64,000 nt of DNA from Eubacteriales bacterium (lineage in GTDB: Bacteria > Bacillota > Clostridia > Lachnospirales > Lachnospiraceae), in NCBI GenBank assembly GCA_030537195.1, contig JAUNOK010000011.1:22779-86778 (forward strand), in the 5' to 3' direction. The position numbers and the translations under genes were made by a program. This document shows positions 32,014 through 41,706 of this stretch, in pieces. The notes beneath the pieces are model-generated. The model ran no database searches. It saw only the letters and a program-made list of their open reading frames with translations, and had not been told where the DNA came from. The first letter of the stretch is position 1, and every line of letters begins with the position of its first letter.

Positions 32014-34674
32014 TTAATTGTGTATTCTGCTCTCACTGCATGTAAAATATATAACCTGATAATTCTTTGCTATCTCATCAAGAAGACGCATCGCTCCCTT
32101 AATATTATTATCATCAAGATTGACAAACGGATCATCAAATATAAGAAATGGTTTCTCATCCTTATACATAGCCTCAACAAGCGCCATTCTCATACATACG
32201 CCTACAAGGTCCTGCCTTCCGGCACTAAGATAACTTATGTCTCTTGGCATATTCTGTTCCATTACTGTAAGGCTTGTGTCTGCCCCGATGCTATATGCAT
32301 CAGGTTCATATCCTGTAAGAATTGTGAAATATTTTCTGAATCCTGACATTACAGGTTCCATATATTTTGCAGTAAATGACTGCTTGGAATCTTCCATTAT
32401 CTCTTTAGTAAGCTTTAGCAGTCTCTCTTTATTCTTCTCTTCACTCTGAATCTGTTCAAGCTCTTCAAGCTCACTTCTGCAGTTGTCACATTCATCAGCC
32501 TGAGTCTGCAGTGTTTCAAGCTGTCTGTTACACTGTGCTATCTGTTCCGCGTAGCTCTCAAGCATACCATCAGCCTGAATCATATCTGCTGTGATTGTTT
32601 CAAGTGACTTTTCATCAGCAGTCTCACCATCATCAACGAACATGCTCATATCATGCTCCGCCTCAAATTCTGCTTTAACAGACAAAGCGGCATTATATTC
32701 ACTTTTAGCACGATAATATTCATCAAGCTTTTTGTCAAGCTCTCTAAGCATTTCTCCAATACTTTCCTCTTCATTATAAGCTCTGATGTATAACTTAAGA
32801 AAATGAGTTATTCCTGTTATCTTCTGCATATATTCATTCCTGTATTCATTCTGCTTAGACAACTCCTCACTGATTCTCTTATAATCAGCCACATCATTTC
32901 TTATTCTTTCAATTTCAAGGTCATATTTAGTAATATCATACGTTCCCTTATATTCTTTTAAAAATGCTGATATTCTTGCATCCAGTCTCTGTATCTCGTC
33001 AAGTAATTCAGTATTACTCTGACCAGCCTCTCTGTCTGACAGTTCACGATAATCATCTTTCTCGTGCGACAGCCTTGAAAGCTCCCATGCAAAATTCTCA
33101 TTATATACAATATGATATCTATCGCAGAATTCTTTTACCTTGTCCTGCACCTGTGCAATATAGTATTTGTCAGCATTAATGTCATCCGCAATCGCTGCAA
33201 TCCTTGAATGCGATTCCTCACTCATTCCGGTAAATTCACTGTCATGCTTCTTTTTATTTGATGCTCCAACCGCTGCAGATACAGCCACTATACATACGCC
33301 CGCTATAATCATGGCAATTCCGGCCGCCAGCACTAAAACGGCCAATGCCACACCTGCAGCTGCTATCACAGCACCCACTATTATTCCAGGCAGGGCTGTA
33401 TTCTTATATTCCTTTGCACGCTCAAGCTTTGCTGCTTCATTCTCCTTAGCAACATCCAGCTTCATTTCTTTACCAATCAGAGAATTCCGTCTTGCCTGTG
33501 CACCAGCCCACATATCATGTATCCTGCCAATCTCATCATCAGTAGGAATTCCTGCAGCAAAACGTTTCTTATATTGATTAAGTTTATCCTGTTCTTCCAG
33601 AGACAGATTATTCTTAGCAGTCTCCTTCTTTAACTCATCCAGTCTTCTTACCAGATTCTGCCATTCATCAAGAACATCATCCTCTGGAGTTCCAGTCTCA
33701 AACATCACCTTAAGTTCATCAAAACGCTTCCGTTCTGTATCATCAATATCCTTAAGCATTCCGCTTATTCTTCCGGCATCATCCATAATTTCAAGCTGAT
33801 TTCTTACATCCTGCCTGTCAGGAATATCATCATTAAAGTATTCTTTGTATTTTTCAAATATGTTCTTCTTATTATCGCAATCTCTGCCAAGTAATTTATA
33901 CTTTTCCTTCAATGCCTGAACATCCTTTTTAGCACTTAAAACTTTCTGCTGTTCCTGCATTTTCTCTTTGTGAACCTTAAGCTCTTCTCTTTTTTTGCAA
34001 AGTTCATCCCGTATTCTGGTCTGTTCTTCAATAGTTCTGTCTATCTCAGAATAATTATTAATGTGAGCCTGTAATTCAGTTATTCTTGATCTTCTTTTCG
34101 CAATAGAGCCAGTAGCTCTTGTACTTGTTATATTATTAATCTCTGATGTAAGCTTTCCGACAGCCGTTTCAAAATTATTAATATCATCTGTATTATCTGC
34201 CAGATTACCAATCTTTGCGTTAATACTGTCTGTTGTAGATGTAACACAATCACTCTGACCTATGAATACAGTCCTCTCAAAAGACTGCGAATCTATCTTA
34301 AACAATTCCTCTCCTATATTGGGAGAAAAATCACCACATTCCATATTAGTATCTTTTCGCACAAGCATGAATTCATCATCAGCCTGCTTTTTACCAAAAG
34401 TTCTTCGAAGCGAATACACTATACCATTCGTTTCAAACACAATCTCTCCGCCATAAACTCCTTTCTGCCATGGCATAAGACGGTTTCTTTCTTTTTCTGT
34501 AAGCTTCTTCTTGTTCTCATTATTAAATCCATAAAACATTACACGGATAAAAGATGCAAGCGTACTCTTTCCCCATCCATTATCTTCCCGTATAGTATTA
34601 CATTGTTCAGAGAAATCATAAGTAACGTTATTCAGTTTGCCAAAATTCTCAATTGTACAACTGATAATTCTCAT
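32014..34674 (-). CDS. SbcC/Rad50-like ATPase (YhaN-like)
   Basis: The 886-residue protein has the ABC-ATPase head split between its ends. N-terminal: GKLNNVTYDF, Walker A EDNGWGKST (about 32-40), then FIGQSDC. C-terminal: YLSAGRQDLVGVCMRMAL signature near 815 and Walker B FLIFDDPFVNLD near 845. Between them are long coiled coils (190-410, 470-790) interrupted at about 425-455 by two hydrophobic stretches (IIVGAVIAAAGVALAVLVLAAG), as in Bacillus YhaN. Its start shares one base with the stop of the YhaO-like phosphoesterase, its likely partner. The pair resembles SbcCD and may act in DNA end processing. Confidence 0.9.
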   Translation of the reverse strand: MRIISCTIENFGKLNNVTYDFSEQCNTIREDNGWGKSTLASFIRVMFYGFNNENKKKLTEKERNRLMPWQKGVYGGEIVFETNGIVYSLRRTFGKKQADDEFMLVRKDTNMECGDFSPNIGEELFKIDSQSFERTVFIGQSDCVTSTTDSINAKIGNLADNTDDINNFETAVGKLTSEINNITSTRATGSIAKRRSRITELQAHINNYSEIDRTIEEQTRIRDELCKKREELKVHKEKMQEQQKVLSAKKDVQALKEKYKLLGRDCDNKKNIFEKYKEYFNDDIPDRQDVRNQLEIMDDAGRISGMLKDIDDTERKRFDELKVMFETGTPEDDVLDEWQNLVRRLDELKKETAKNNLSLEEQDKLNQYKKRFAAGIPTDDEIGRIHDMWAGAQARRNSLIGKEMKLDVAKENEAAKLERAKEYKNTALPGIIVGAVIAAAGVALAVLVLAAGIAMIIAGVCIVAVSAAVGASNKKKHDSEFTGMSEESHSRIAAIADDINADKYYIAQVQDKVKEFCDRYHIVYNENFAWELSRLSHEKDDYRELSDREAGQSNTELLDEIQRLDARISAFLKEYKGTYDITKYDLEIERIRNDVADYKRISEELSKQNEYRNEYMQKITGITHFLKLYIRAYNEEESIGEMLRELDKKLDEYYRAKSEYNAALSVKAEFEAEHDMSMFVDDGETADEKSLETITADMIQADGMLESYAEQIAQCNRQLETLQTQADECDNCRSELEELEQIQSEEKNKERLLKLTKEIMEDSKQSFTAKYMEPVMSGFRKYFTILTGYEPDAYSIGADTSLTVMEQNMPRDISYLSAGRQDLVGVCMRMALVEAMYKDEKPFLIFDDPFVNLDDNNIKGAMRLLDEIAKNYQVIYFTCSESRIHN

Positions 34675-35795
34675 CAGCCTATCTCCTCTCCCTGTAATGC
34701 ATGTAATCCATATCTTATAATCTCAGCTTTATCATCTTCGCTGATTCCTGTCCGTGCCATCACATTTCTTATGAATTCACCCTTAAGTGAAACATCATGT
34801 TCATAAGACATATAATCCACGTGGAAAACTGTGCAGTCTTTTATCTTAAACGCATAGAATCCATCTTCAAACTGCTTGCACAGATAATTAATATCTTTCT
34901 CGCACTCAACATCAAGTGAGCCTGTCAATTCTATCTTAACAAGGCTGTCACTGTTAAATCCCGCCTTATCAATGAATGTTCTTATACACTGTTCTATTTC
35001 AAATGTATTATCACACCCTGTAACATCTACCTGTTCAACATATATATTTCTTCTTGCAAATGGTACGAAATATGAATCCTGTCTGCCTGTTTCATCATCA
35101 ATATCAAGAATGACAAAACCATGTTCTCCCGCTTCATCAAATCCTCTGCCCTCAAGACATCCCGGATAACAATACACCCCTCTTGCGTCAAGTCTGTCAC
35201 TTGAATATTCATGTACATGACCAAGTGCAAGATAATCAATACCTCTGTTCCTAAGTTCTTTAAGACTGATTACCTGTGCATTATTCTTGGAAATATGTGA
35301 TGCTTCCTGCCCATGCAGCACAACTATATTAAAGTTGGACGCATTAAGTGAAAGACTTCCATATATTCTTCCCGCATTATCACTGTCAAGCTCAACGCCG
35401 CTTATGACAACATTTCTCATAATGCTGCCATTATCAATAATTCCGGCGTTGTAACTTGTCCATTCTTTCCCAAACATAAAAAGATTATCTGGTACATCAT
35501 CAAGAGAAGATATGAAGCTTCCATTGTCATGATTACCCTGAAGATAATAGAATCTGACACCCGAATTCCCAGCTATTATATTGTATACCTCTTTTCTGGC
35601 AGTAACTGATACATTTCTTGTATCAAACAGATCTCCAGCAATTATAATAATCCCGATATTCTCCCTGACTGCATATCCAACCATATCCTTAAAAGATGCC
35701 AGCAATTCACTTTTTCTTTCCTTTGCTTTATCTTTGTCAAGGTTGGCTGTCATAGCTGAATCAAGGTGAATATCTGCACAATGCAATATCTTCAT
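34674..35795 (-). CDS. SbcD/Mre11-like metallophosphoesterase (YhaO-like)
   Basis: This 373-residue calcineurin-type phosphoesterase shows all metal motifs: HCADIHLD at 5-12, AGDLFD near 55, GNHDN near 90, VLHGQE near 160 and LGHVHEY near 195. The C-terminal 120 residues form a capping or ATPase-binding region. I start at the ATG at 35795 (GGAG 8 nt before); the upstream GTG has no good ribosome site. Its stop overlaps the YhaN-like gene (TGATG), so the two are coupled and should form a nuclease-ATPase complex. Located 35 bp after the BlaR1-like gene. Confidence 0.9.
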   Translation of the reverse strand: MKILHCADIHLDSAMTANLDKDKAKERKSELLASFKDMVGYAVRENIGIIIIAGDLFDTRNVSVTARKEVYNIIAGNSGVRFYYLQGNHDNGSFISSLDDVPDNLFMFGKEWTSYNAGIIDNGSIMRNVVISGVELDSDNAGRIYGSLSLNASNFNIVVLHGQEASHISKNNAQVISLKELRNRGIDYLALGHVHEYSSDRLDARGVYCYPGCLEGRGFDEAGEHGFVILDIDDETGRQDSYFVPFARRNIYVEQVDVTGCDNTFEIEQCIRTFIDKAGFNSDSLVKIELTGSLDVECEKDINYLCKQFEDGFYAFKIKDCTVFHVDYMSYEHDVSLKGEFIRNVMARTGISEDDKAEIIRYGLHALQGEEIG

Positions 35796-35830
35796 ATCTT
35801 CTCCATCCCAGTCATTATCAACCACATTTA

Positions 35831-37213
35831 TTAATGTGTGTCATAAGCTCCTTCGACTCTGACTTTATCTGTCGAGTCATTCTGTATATAAACTCTGTAT
35901 GAACCACTCATAGTAAGTTCAAATATATGTGAGTCACTATTAACCAGTACATATCTTTTAGAACCGTCCGGCTGAATTATACCAGCTCTCACTGTATGCA
36001 GTGGTTCTACAGAAAATACACTTACAACAATTTTCTGACCAGCATCAGCATGAAAGCTTGATGTTGACCTTCTTACTCCGGCATATACATCCCATGAAAT
36101 ACTGCCGCTTGATGAATATGTATCTATGCCATCATCAAAATCCTCATCATACATATCAATAATACCATCTGATTCAGCGTCTGCCGGCTCATAATACTCT
36201 GTATTATGTAATATATATTCCTGTTCCTCACATTCTGTTACCCCAGCAACTTTTACTGATGTATCACCAACCAGTGATGCCGCTCCTGCTATAGTAGCAG
36301 AACCAAGTACTGTAAATAGTGCCACTAATGATACAGCTACTAATTTTGATTTCTTCGTAACATTATAACTTTTCATAACATGCTCCATTCTTTCTCTCAA
36401 ACTGCTCTTATTCTCATACAGACTTGCAGACAGCATGTCATAAAGATTATTGTTCCTTATAGCCATATTAAGTATTGTTTCATAATATTCACGGACATCC
36501 TCTTCATAACTGCATATAGTGTAATCACATGAATATTCAGCGTACTTAATAAACCTTTCTGAAAACATCCATATCAGTGGATTAAAGAAATTAAAAACCG
36601 TGGCTAATGCAAGCAGATATCTGAAAAATATATCATTATGTATTACATGCATAAGCTCATGCGTGAATATAACCTTTAGTTCCTGTTGTGAAAACCTGTC
36701 AACATTAATCACAATGCAAGGTTTTATAATACCAGTAACATATGCTGTGTTCGTCCTGTATGACTGCCTTAATATTATGTTCCGCCTGCCAAGTCCCATA
36801 TCTTCTTTAACAAGATTAAAAAACTTCTGTGTATTGCCATCACACAGAAAGGCATCTTTTCTCGCCATTAGAACTCTCATACGTTTATGTACATATATGA
36901 ACACTCCCAATACAAGTCCTACTATCCAGAATACAGCCGTAACTCTTGTTATTCTTATAATAACCGGTGTTACTTCAAATGCATATCCATTCCACAAAAA
37001 CCTCAACTTATCTGCTGCCACAACAACAAAATATACCACTGGAATAATCCAGAACAGAACAACAACCTTGCTTAATCTGTACGCAAGATTAAGGTATCCT
37101 GTCTTCTCAAGTAAATATGAAGTTACAAACCATGCAACTGTCAGTATACTTCCAGTAAATGTAGTACCCAAAATCATGTAAAATAAATCTGACCAGAACA
37201 TACTATGTTGCAC
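35831..37213 (-). CDS. BlaR1/MecR1-like M56 membrane metallopeptidase
   Basis: Four membrane segments lie in residues 1-125 and 190-225. The gluzincin motif HELMH (within FTHELMHVIH) is near residue 178, with a downstream Glu in YAEYSCD. A fourth helix lies near 300 (LVAVSLVALFTVLGSATIAGA), followed by an external beta-rich domain (340-460) unlike a penicillin-binding sensor. M56 proteins usually cleave a BlaI-type repressor on sensing a signal. No blaI is adjacent, which is unusual. It heads a six-gene run with yhaO-yhaN, so it may sense a cell-surface signal for that operon; that is inference. Confidence 0.85.
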   Translation of the reverse strand: MQHSMFWSDLFYMILGTTFTGSILTVAWFVTSYLLEKTGYLNLAYRLSKVVVLFWIIPVVYFVVVAADKLRFLWNGYAFEVTPVIIRITRVTAVFWIVGLVLGVFIYVHKRMRVLMARKDAFLCDGNTQKFFNLVKEDMGLGRRNIILRQSYRTNTAYVTGIIKPCIVINVDRFSQQELKVIFTHELMHVIHNDIFFRYLLALATVFNFFNPLIWMFSERFIKYAEYSCDYTICSYEEDVREYYETILNMAIRNNNLYDMLSASLYENKSSLRERMEHVMKSYNVTKKSKLVAVSLVALFTVLGSATIAGAASLVGDTSVKVAGVTECEEQEYILHNTEYYEPADAESDGIIDMYDEDFDDGIDTYSSSGSISWDVYAGVRRSTSSFHADAGQKIVVSVFSVEPLHTVRAGIIQPDGSKRYVLVNSDSHIFELTMSGSYRVYIQNDSTDKVRVEGAYDTH

Positions 37214-37353
37214 TCCTATAATTATTTCTATTAATCCGACATATTAATTTATATCATATTTTAATGTAAAAATATAGAACTTATTTGTACAAAATGGTAT
37301 ACTTAACTCATATATAATGTTCGTTTCAATCATATTCTTTAAAAGGAGGATCT

Positions 37354-38334
37354 ATGAAGTATAATGTCAAAGACTGGGGTATGATACCCGATGGTACGAT
37401 GTGTCATCTTATAGAACTTTCACATGATGATATATCACTTTATGTTTCTGATTATGGTGCTACATTTCAGTCATTATTTGTAGCCGATTCTGATGGAAAA
37501 CTTCATGACATAATTCTTGGTTATGATACACCTGAAGAATATTATTATGACCAGCAGAATTTCGGCGGAACTATGGGACGCTTTGCCAACAGAATTGCAG
37601 GAGCATGCATAACACTTAACGGCAGAGACTGGCATCTGCCAGCCAACGAAGGCAATAACACTCTTCACAGCGGACGAGGTTTTAACAAATGCATGTGGCA
37701 GTTTAAAGTTAATTCCGACTCCCTCATCCTTACTCTTAACAGTCCACATCTTGACAATGGATTTCCCGGCAACCTTACAGTTACGCAGACTATAACAATC
37801 ACAGATAACCACTCAATACATGTACATTATGATGCTGTATCTGATATGGATACGGTATGCAACTTCACCAACCATAGTTATTTCAATTTTTCAGGTGTTA
37901 AGAATATATGCGACCTTACAGTATCCATAGGAGCTGATTACTATACACCAGTTGACAGCCACAGTATTCCTACTGGTAACATTCTTCCAGTCGAAGGAAC
38001 TATGTACGATTTCCGCCATCCAAGAAAGGTTGGTACAGATTATATTGACATTAATTATGTCCTGTCCGATGCATACACATATGCTTCCAAAGTCACCGAT
38101 TCCGATACTGGAATAAGCATGTATGTAAACACAGATTTTCCAGGATTACAGCTGTACAATGGCAACTACATTGGCAATTGTACTGGTAAGTATGGCATAT
38201 CATATAATGACCAGCATGGAATATGTTTTGAGCCACAATTCTTTCCTGATGCAATGCATCACGACAACTTTCCTTCACCAGTTATTAAAGCTGGTGAACA
38301 TCTTGACAGATATATAGAATATATATTTGAATAA
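37354..38334 (+). CDS. galM: Aldose 1-epimerase (mutarotase)
   Basis: The 326-residue protein interconverts alpha and beta anomers of glucose or galactose. Visible motifs: YGATFQSLFV near 35, FGGTMGRFANRIAGA near 70, the catalytic His in TNHSYFNFSG near 172 and the catalytic Glu in CFEPQFFPDA near 300. AAGGAGG lies 7 nt before the ATG. It is a single gene between the M56 operon (divergent) and the sugar ABC operon (convergent). It may help process beta-anomers freed by the nearby cellobiose genes; that is inference. Confidence 0.94.
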   Translation: MKYNVKDWGMIPDGTMCHLIELSHDDISLYVSDYGATFQSLFVADSDGKLHDIILGYDTPEEYYYDQQNFGGTMGRFANRIAGACITLNGRDWHLPANEGNNTLHSGRGFNKCMWQFKVNSDSLILTLNSPHLDNGFPGNLTVTQTITITDNHSIHVHYDAVSDMDTVCNFTNHSYFNFSGVKNICDLTVSIGADYYTPVDSHSIPTGNILPVEGTMYDFRHPRKVGTDYIDINYVLSDAYTYASKVTDSDTGISMYVNTDFPGLQLYNGNYIGNCTGKYGISYNDQHGICFEPQFFPDAMHHDNFPSPVIKAGEHLDRYIEYIFE

Positions 38335-38337
38335 CAT

Positions 38338-38374
38338 AAAAGAACCGTTCTGAATCAAATCAGAACGGTTCTTT
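38338..38374. terminator. Bidirectional terminator between galM and the sugar permease
   Basis: AAAGAACCGTTCTGA pairs perfectly with TCAGAACGGTTCTTT around a 6-nt loop, between converging genes. Confidence 0.92.
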
Positions 38375-38392
38375 ATTCATCTAAAAGTATAT

Positions 38393-39289
38393 CTAGCCTT
38401 TAACACCGCCAAGTGTAACACCTCTGACAATAAACTTTGACAGACAGATATATACTATAATTACCGGAACAATAGCAAATGCTATCATCATATATACCTG
38501 ACCCATATCAAACTTTAAGAAATCTGCACTACGAAGCTGTGCGATAAGTAACGGAAGTGTCTTCTTATCAGCCTTGTTAATAAGAAGTGATGGTATAAAG
38601 TAGTTGTTCCATGATGATACGAAAGTAAATATCATCTGAACAGCCAGTGCCGGTTTCATAAGAGGAAGAACAATCTGATTGAATATTCTGAACTCTCTTG
38701 CACCATCAATTCTTGCCGCTTCAATAAGTTCCATCGGAAGTACGCTGTCCATGTACTGTTTAATAAAGAAGAATACAACAGGTGCTGCAACCGAAGGTAC
38801 AATCAGTGGAATGTATGAATTAAGGAGATGCCAGTCTCCCATCATTTTAACAAATCCAAGTGCTGAAACCTGTGTAGGAACCATCATTACAAGAAGAATG
38901 AAAGTAAATGCAAACTTCTTTAATTTGAAATTATATGCATGGATAGCAAATGCTGTAAGTGCTGAGAAATACACTGACAGAATTGCAGAACATGCAGCAA
39001 CAAACAAACTGTTAAACATACCCTTAATAACAGGAATATTCTCATTAGCCAGAACATTCTTCATGTTGACTATAAATGACTTTCCTGGAAGGAATGAAAA
39101 TCCCTTCTGAATATCAGGATGTGATCTTGTTGTATTAATAATAAGCACATAGAACGAGAAGAGACATAAGAATGTTATAAGAATAAGCACGATATAACAT
39201 AACACTCTCTCAGTTGTAAGTATTATCTTATCCTTCACTCCGGCATTAGCGCCTTTAGCACTAGCAGAGGCTTTATTTGAATTACTCAT
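38393..39289 (-). CDS. Sugar ABC transporter permease, MalG type
   Basis: This 298-residue permease has six membrane helices and the EAA loop ELIEAARIDGAREFRIF near 200 (cited), which docks the ATPase. The C-terminal SKFIVRGVTLGGVKG is typical of CUT1 family MalG-type subunits. It is 1 bp after the MalF-type gene. With that gene and the binding protein it forms an importer. No ATPase gene is present, so it must use a shared MsiK/UgpC-type ATPase. The neighbouring GH94 and GH1 genes point to cellobiose or cellodextrins as substrate. Confidence 0.94.
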   Translation of the reverse strand: MSNSNKASASAKGANAGVKDKIILTTERVLCYIVLILITFLCLFSFYVLIINTTRSHPDIQKGFSFLPGKSFIVNMKNVLANENIPVIKGMFNSLFVAACSAILSVYFSALTAFAIHAYNFKLKKFAFTFILLVMMVPTQVSALGFVKMMGDWHLLNSYIPLIVPSVAAPVVFFFIKQYMDSVLPMELIEAARIDGAREFRIFNQIVLPLMKPALAVQMIFTFVSSWNNYFIPSLLINKADKKTLPLLIAQLRSADFLKFDMGQVYMMIAFAIVPVIIVYICLSKFIVRGVTLGGVKG

Positions 39290-39290
39290 A

Positions 39291-40241
39291 TTACTTCGCC
39301 TCCTTTGCTTTTTTCTTCTTAGCTTTTCTGATTCCTGCTGCTTCCATATCTTTCGTTATATAATTGAATACAAATATACTAAGCAGTGCTGTTACAATAA
39401 ACAGAATAACTGAAAGTGCTCCAGCCATACCATAATTCTTACTGTAAAGATGTTTGTTAAGGTACATGATAACCGTCATACTAGTTCTGTCCGGATTACC
39501 ATTACCATTAGTAAGGATCTGTGGAACATCAAACATCTGGATACCACCAATTAATGATGTAATAAGTGTGTAAGCCAGAATAGGCTTAATAAGTGGAAGT
39601 GTAATCTTTCCAAATATCTGTCTTGAATTAGCACCATCAATTCTTGCTGCTTCAAAAAGACAAGGGTCAACACCCATTATAGCAGCCATAAGAATTATTG
39701 TTGTATTACCAAACCACATAAGGAAGTTCATAAGAGCAATTAATCCTCTTGCTCCAGCCACCTCTGCAAGAAATCTATATGTAGGCAATCCCATACTGTT
39801 AAGCATGTTGTTGATTGGTCCCTGATCTGCAAATATTGCGTAGAATAACATGGCAAATGCAGACGCCATAATCAAATTAGGCATATAGATTATAGTTTTG
39901 AAAAATCCTGTACATTTTAATCTTAATCTAAGATCTGTAAACCATGACGCCAGAAGCAATGATATAAGAATCTGAGGGATAAATCCCATCAGCCACATTA
40001 TCATTGTATTCTTCAGATAGAGCAATGTATCACCGTTAAACAGTATGGCCTTGTAATTGTCAAATCCAACGAACTTAGGTCCGACCTGCATAAGTCCAAC
40101 CATATAGTTCTCGAAAAAACTATTATAAAATGTTGATATCAGTGGTATTAATGAAAACACTATATATACTGCAAAGAACGGTATAAGAAATATGTAGCCC
40201 CACTTGGCATAGCTCACGAATTTTTTCTTCTTTTTATTCAT
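39291..40241 (-). CDS. Sugar ABC transporter permease, MalF type
   Basis: The 316-residue permease has six helices, the EAA loop LFEAARIDGANSRQIFGKI near 210 (cited) and a basic C-terminus. I start at the ATG at 40241, which GGAGA precedes by 7 nt; an upstream ATG at 40280 would place 13 extra residues over that site. It follows the binding-protein gene after an 88-bp gap holding an attenuator, so permease levels should be lower than binding protein levels. Belongs to CUT1 importers. Confidence 0.94.
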   Translation of the reverse strand: MNKKKKKFVSYAKWGYIFLIPFFAVYIVFSLIPLISTFYNSFFENYMVGLMQVGPKFVGFDNYKAILFNGDTLLYLKNTMIMWLMGFIPQILISLLLASWFTDLRLRLKCTGFFKTIIYMPNLIMASAFAMLFYAIFADQGPINNMLNSMGLPTYRFLAEVAGARGLIALMNFLMWFGNTTIILMAAIMGVDPCLFEAARIDGANSRQIFGKITLPLIKPILAYTLITSLIGGIQMFDVPQILTNGNGNPDRTSMTVIMYLNKHLYSKNYGMAGALSVILFIVTALLSIFVFNYITKDMEAAGIRKAKKKKAKEAK

Positions 40242-40264
40242 ACATATCTCCATTCCTGCCATAT

Positions 40265-40311
40265 AAAAAGGCACAGCCATATAACATACTTATTATAATG
40301 ACTGTGCCTTA
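40265..40311 (-). terminator. Attenuating terminator between binding-protein and permease genes
   Basis: On the minus strand AAGGCACAG pairs with CTGTGCCTT and TTTT follows. It is between genes of one operon, so it should give partial termination and more binding protein than permease. Confidence 0.82.
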
Positions 40312-40329
40312 ATGACTAGCAATTACTAA

Positions 40330-41685
40330 TTACTTTGAAAGGTTTGGATATTTCTCAATAGCTGCTTTATAGAAGTTATCAAGAGCCTTATCCTTAGTTA
40401 CATTGCCATCGAAGTAATCCTTCATAGCCTTCTGGAATTCTTCGTTAAGACCCTGGTCATATGAAGAGATATTCTTCATGCTGATCTTAGGAGCTGACTT
40501 AGCAAATAACTTGATGTGATTCTGTCCACCAAGGAAGTCTGACTTGAAGTTACTGTTAGCGATTTCATTCATACCTGATGTAGTATTAGTGTAATCCTGT
40601 GTATCTTCTGTAATCTTCTTCATTGTAGCCTTATCACAGCAAAGTGTCTTCATAACATCCTTTACAAGGTTAGCGTTATCTGTTCCTGCTGCTGCACAGA
40701 TCCATGTACCACCCCAGTAGTAGCTCTGTGGACCTTCGCATACTGCATAGTCACCGTAGATACCGTTACCAACTTCTTCCTTACCACCTTCCTTAACAGG
40801 AGTAGCAAGTGAGTTACCTAAAAGTGTGAAATTAATTCCCCATGTTGAGTAGAAGAATCCGAATACCTTACCAGAAGGTCCCTGATCTGCTGCCCATGTT
40901 GAATCCCAAAGAGATGACTTATTGTTATAGCCCTTGTCTGTATATGTCTTAGTCTGATCAACCCACTTCATAATGTTATCATCAATAACAATCTTGTTAT
41001 TAGAATCAACCCAAGGAGCTGATACGTTGTTAGAGAATACTCTGTATGAATCATCATAACCTGAAAGCATCTTATAACCCTTAGCAGCAGCCTGTTCAGC
41101 TACCTTATCAAACTTATCCCAAGTTGAAAGTGCTTCCTGAACCTTATCTGGATCATCTGTTCCAAGAACATCCTTAGCAATTGAACGTCTGTAAGCAAAG
41201 AGTCCTGGAGTTGCCTGCCATGTTGTAGCCTTAAGTTTTCCGTTACTGTCTGTTGCAATATCCTTAGTGTACTGATACATATCCTTAAGATCATCATCTG
41301 TAAGGCCGATATCCTTTACATCAAGTGTATAATCGCTGTTAACATACTTTAAAGCATAATCTGCTTCAATAAGGAACATATCAATCTTATCATCTGCTGC
41401 TGCATCTTTCTGCTTTAATAATGCAGCATCAAGAGCATTCTGATAAGCATTGTTTTCATTAGGAGTAATTACCCAGTTAACCTTTACATCTGAAGGAACA
41501 TTCTTGTAATATCCTTCAAATCTGCTCTTAAACTCTTCGTTCCAGCAATAAATGTTAAGTACTTTACCCTGTTCATCAGGATTAGTATTAACTGCTGTAG
41601 AATTTCCACTCTTTGATCCACAACCTGCTAATGTGGAAAGCACCATCATTGTGCCAAGTGCCAGACTTAATAATCTCTTTTTCAT
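40330..41685 (-). CDS. Sugar ABC transporter substrate-binding lipoprotein
   Basis: The 451-residue lipoprotein has a signal peptide (MKKRLLSLALG...) with lipobox STLAGC and Cys near residue 21. The mature part is a family 1 solute-binding protein: NIYCWNEEFKSRFEGYY at the start, then repeated Trp/Tyr-rich stretches (YYWGGTWICAA) suited to stack sugar rings. The start at 41685 follows GGAGGG by 8 nt; the ATG at 41700 is inside that site. It lies 21 bp after the LacI gene. The likely ligand, from context, is cellobiose or a cello-oligosaccharide. Confidence 0.93.
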   Translation of the reverse strand: MKKRLLSLALGTMMVLSTLAGCGSKSGNSTAVNTNPDEQGKVLNIYCWNEEFKSRFEGYYKNVPSDVKVNWVITPNENNAYQNALDAALLKQKDAAADDKIDMFLIEADYALKYVNSDYTLDVKDIGLTDDDLKDMYQYTKDIATDSNGKLKATTWQATPGLFAYRRSIAKDVLGTDDPDKVQEALSTWDKFDKVAEQAAAKGYKMLSGYDDSYRVFSNNVSAPWVDSNNKIVIDDNIMKWVDQTKTYTDKGYNNKSSLWDSTWAADQGPSGKVFGFFYSTWGINFTLLGNSLATPVKEGGKEEVGNGIYGDYAVCEGPQSYYWGGTWICAAAGTDNANLVKDVMKTLCCDKATMKKITEDTQDYTNTTSGMNEIANSNFKSDFLGGQNHIKLFAKSAPKISMKNISSYDQGLNEEFQKAMKDYFDGNVTKDKALDNFYKAAIEKYPNLSK

Positions 41686-41706
41686 AAAAAAACCCTCCAT
41701 AAAATC

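Noticed and set aside
35831..37213. Beta-lactam sensor BlaR1 with BlaI
   Set aside because: The external C-terminal domain is short and shows no penicillin-binding motifs (SxxK, KTG), and no blaI is adjacent.
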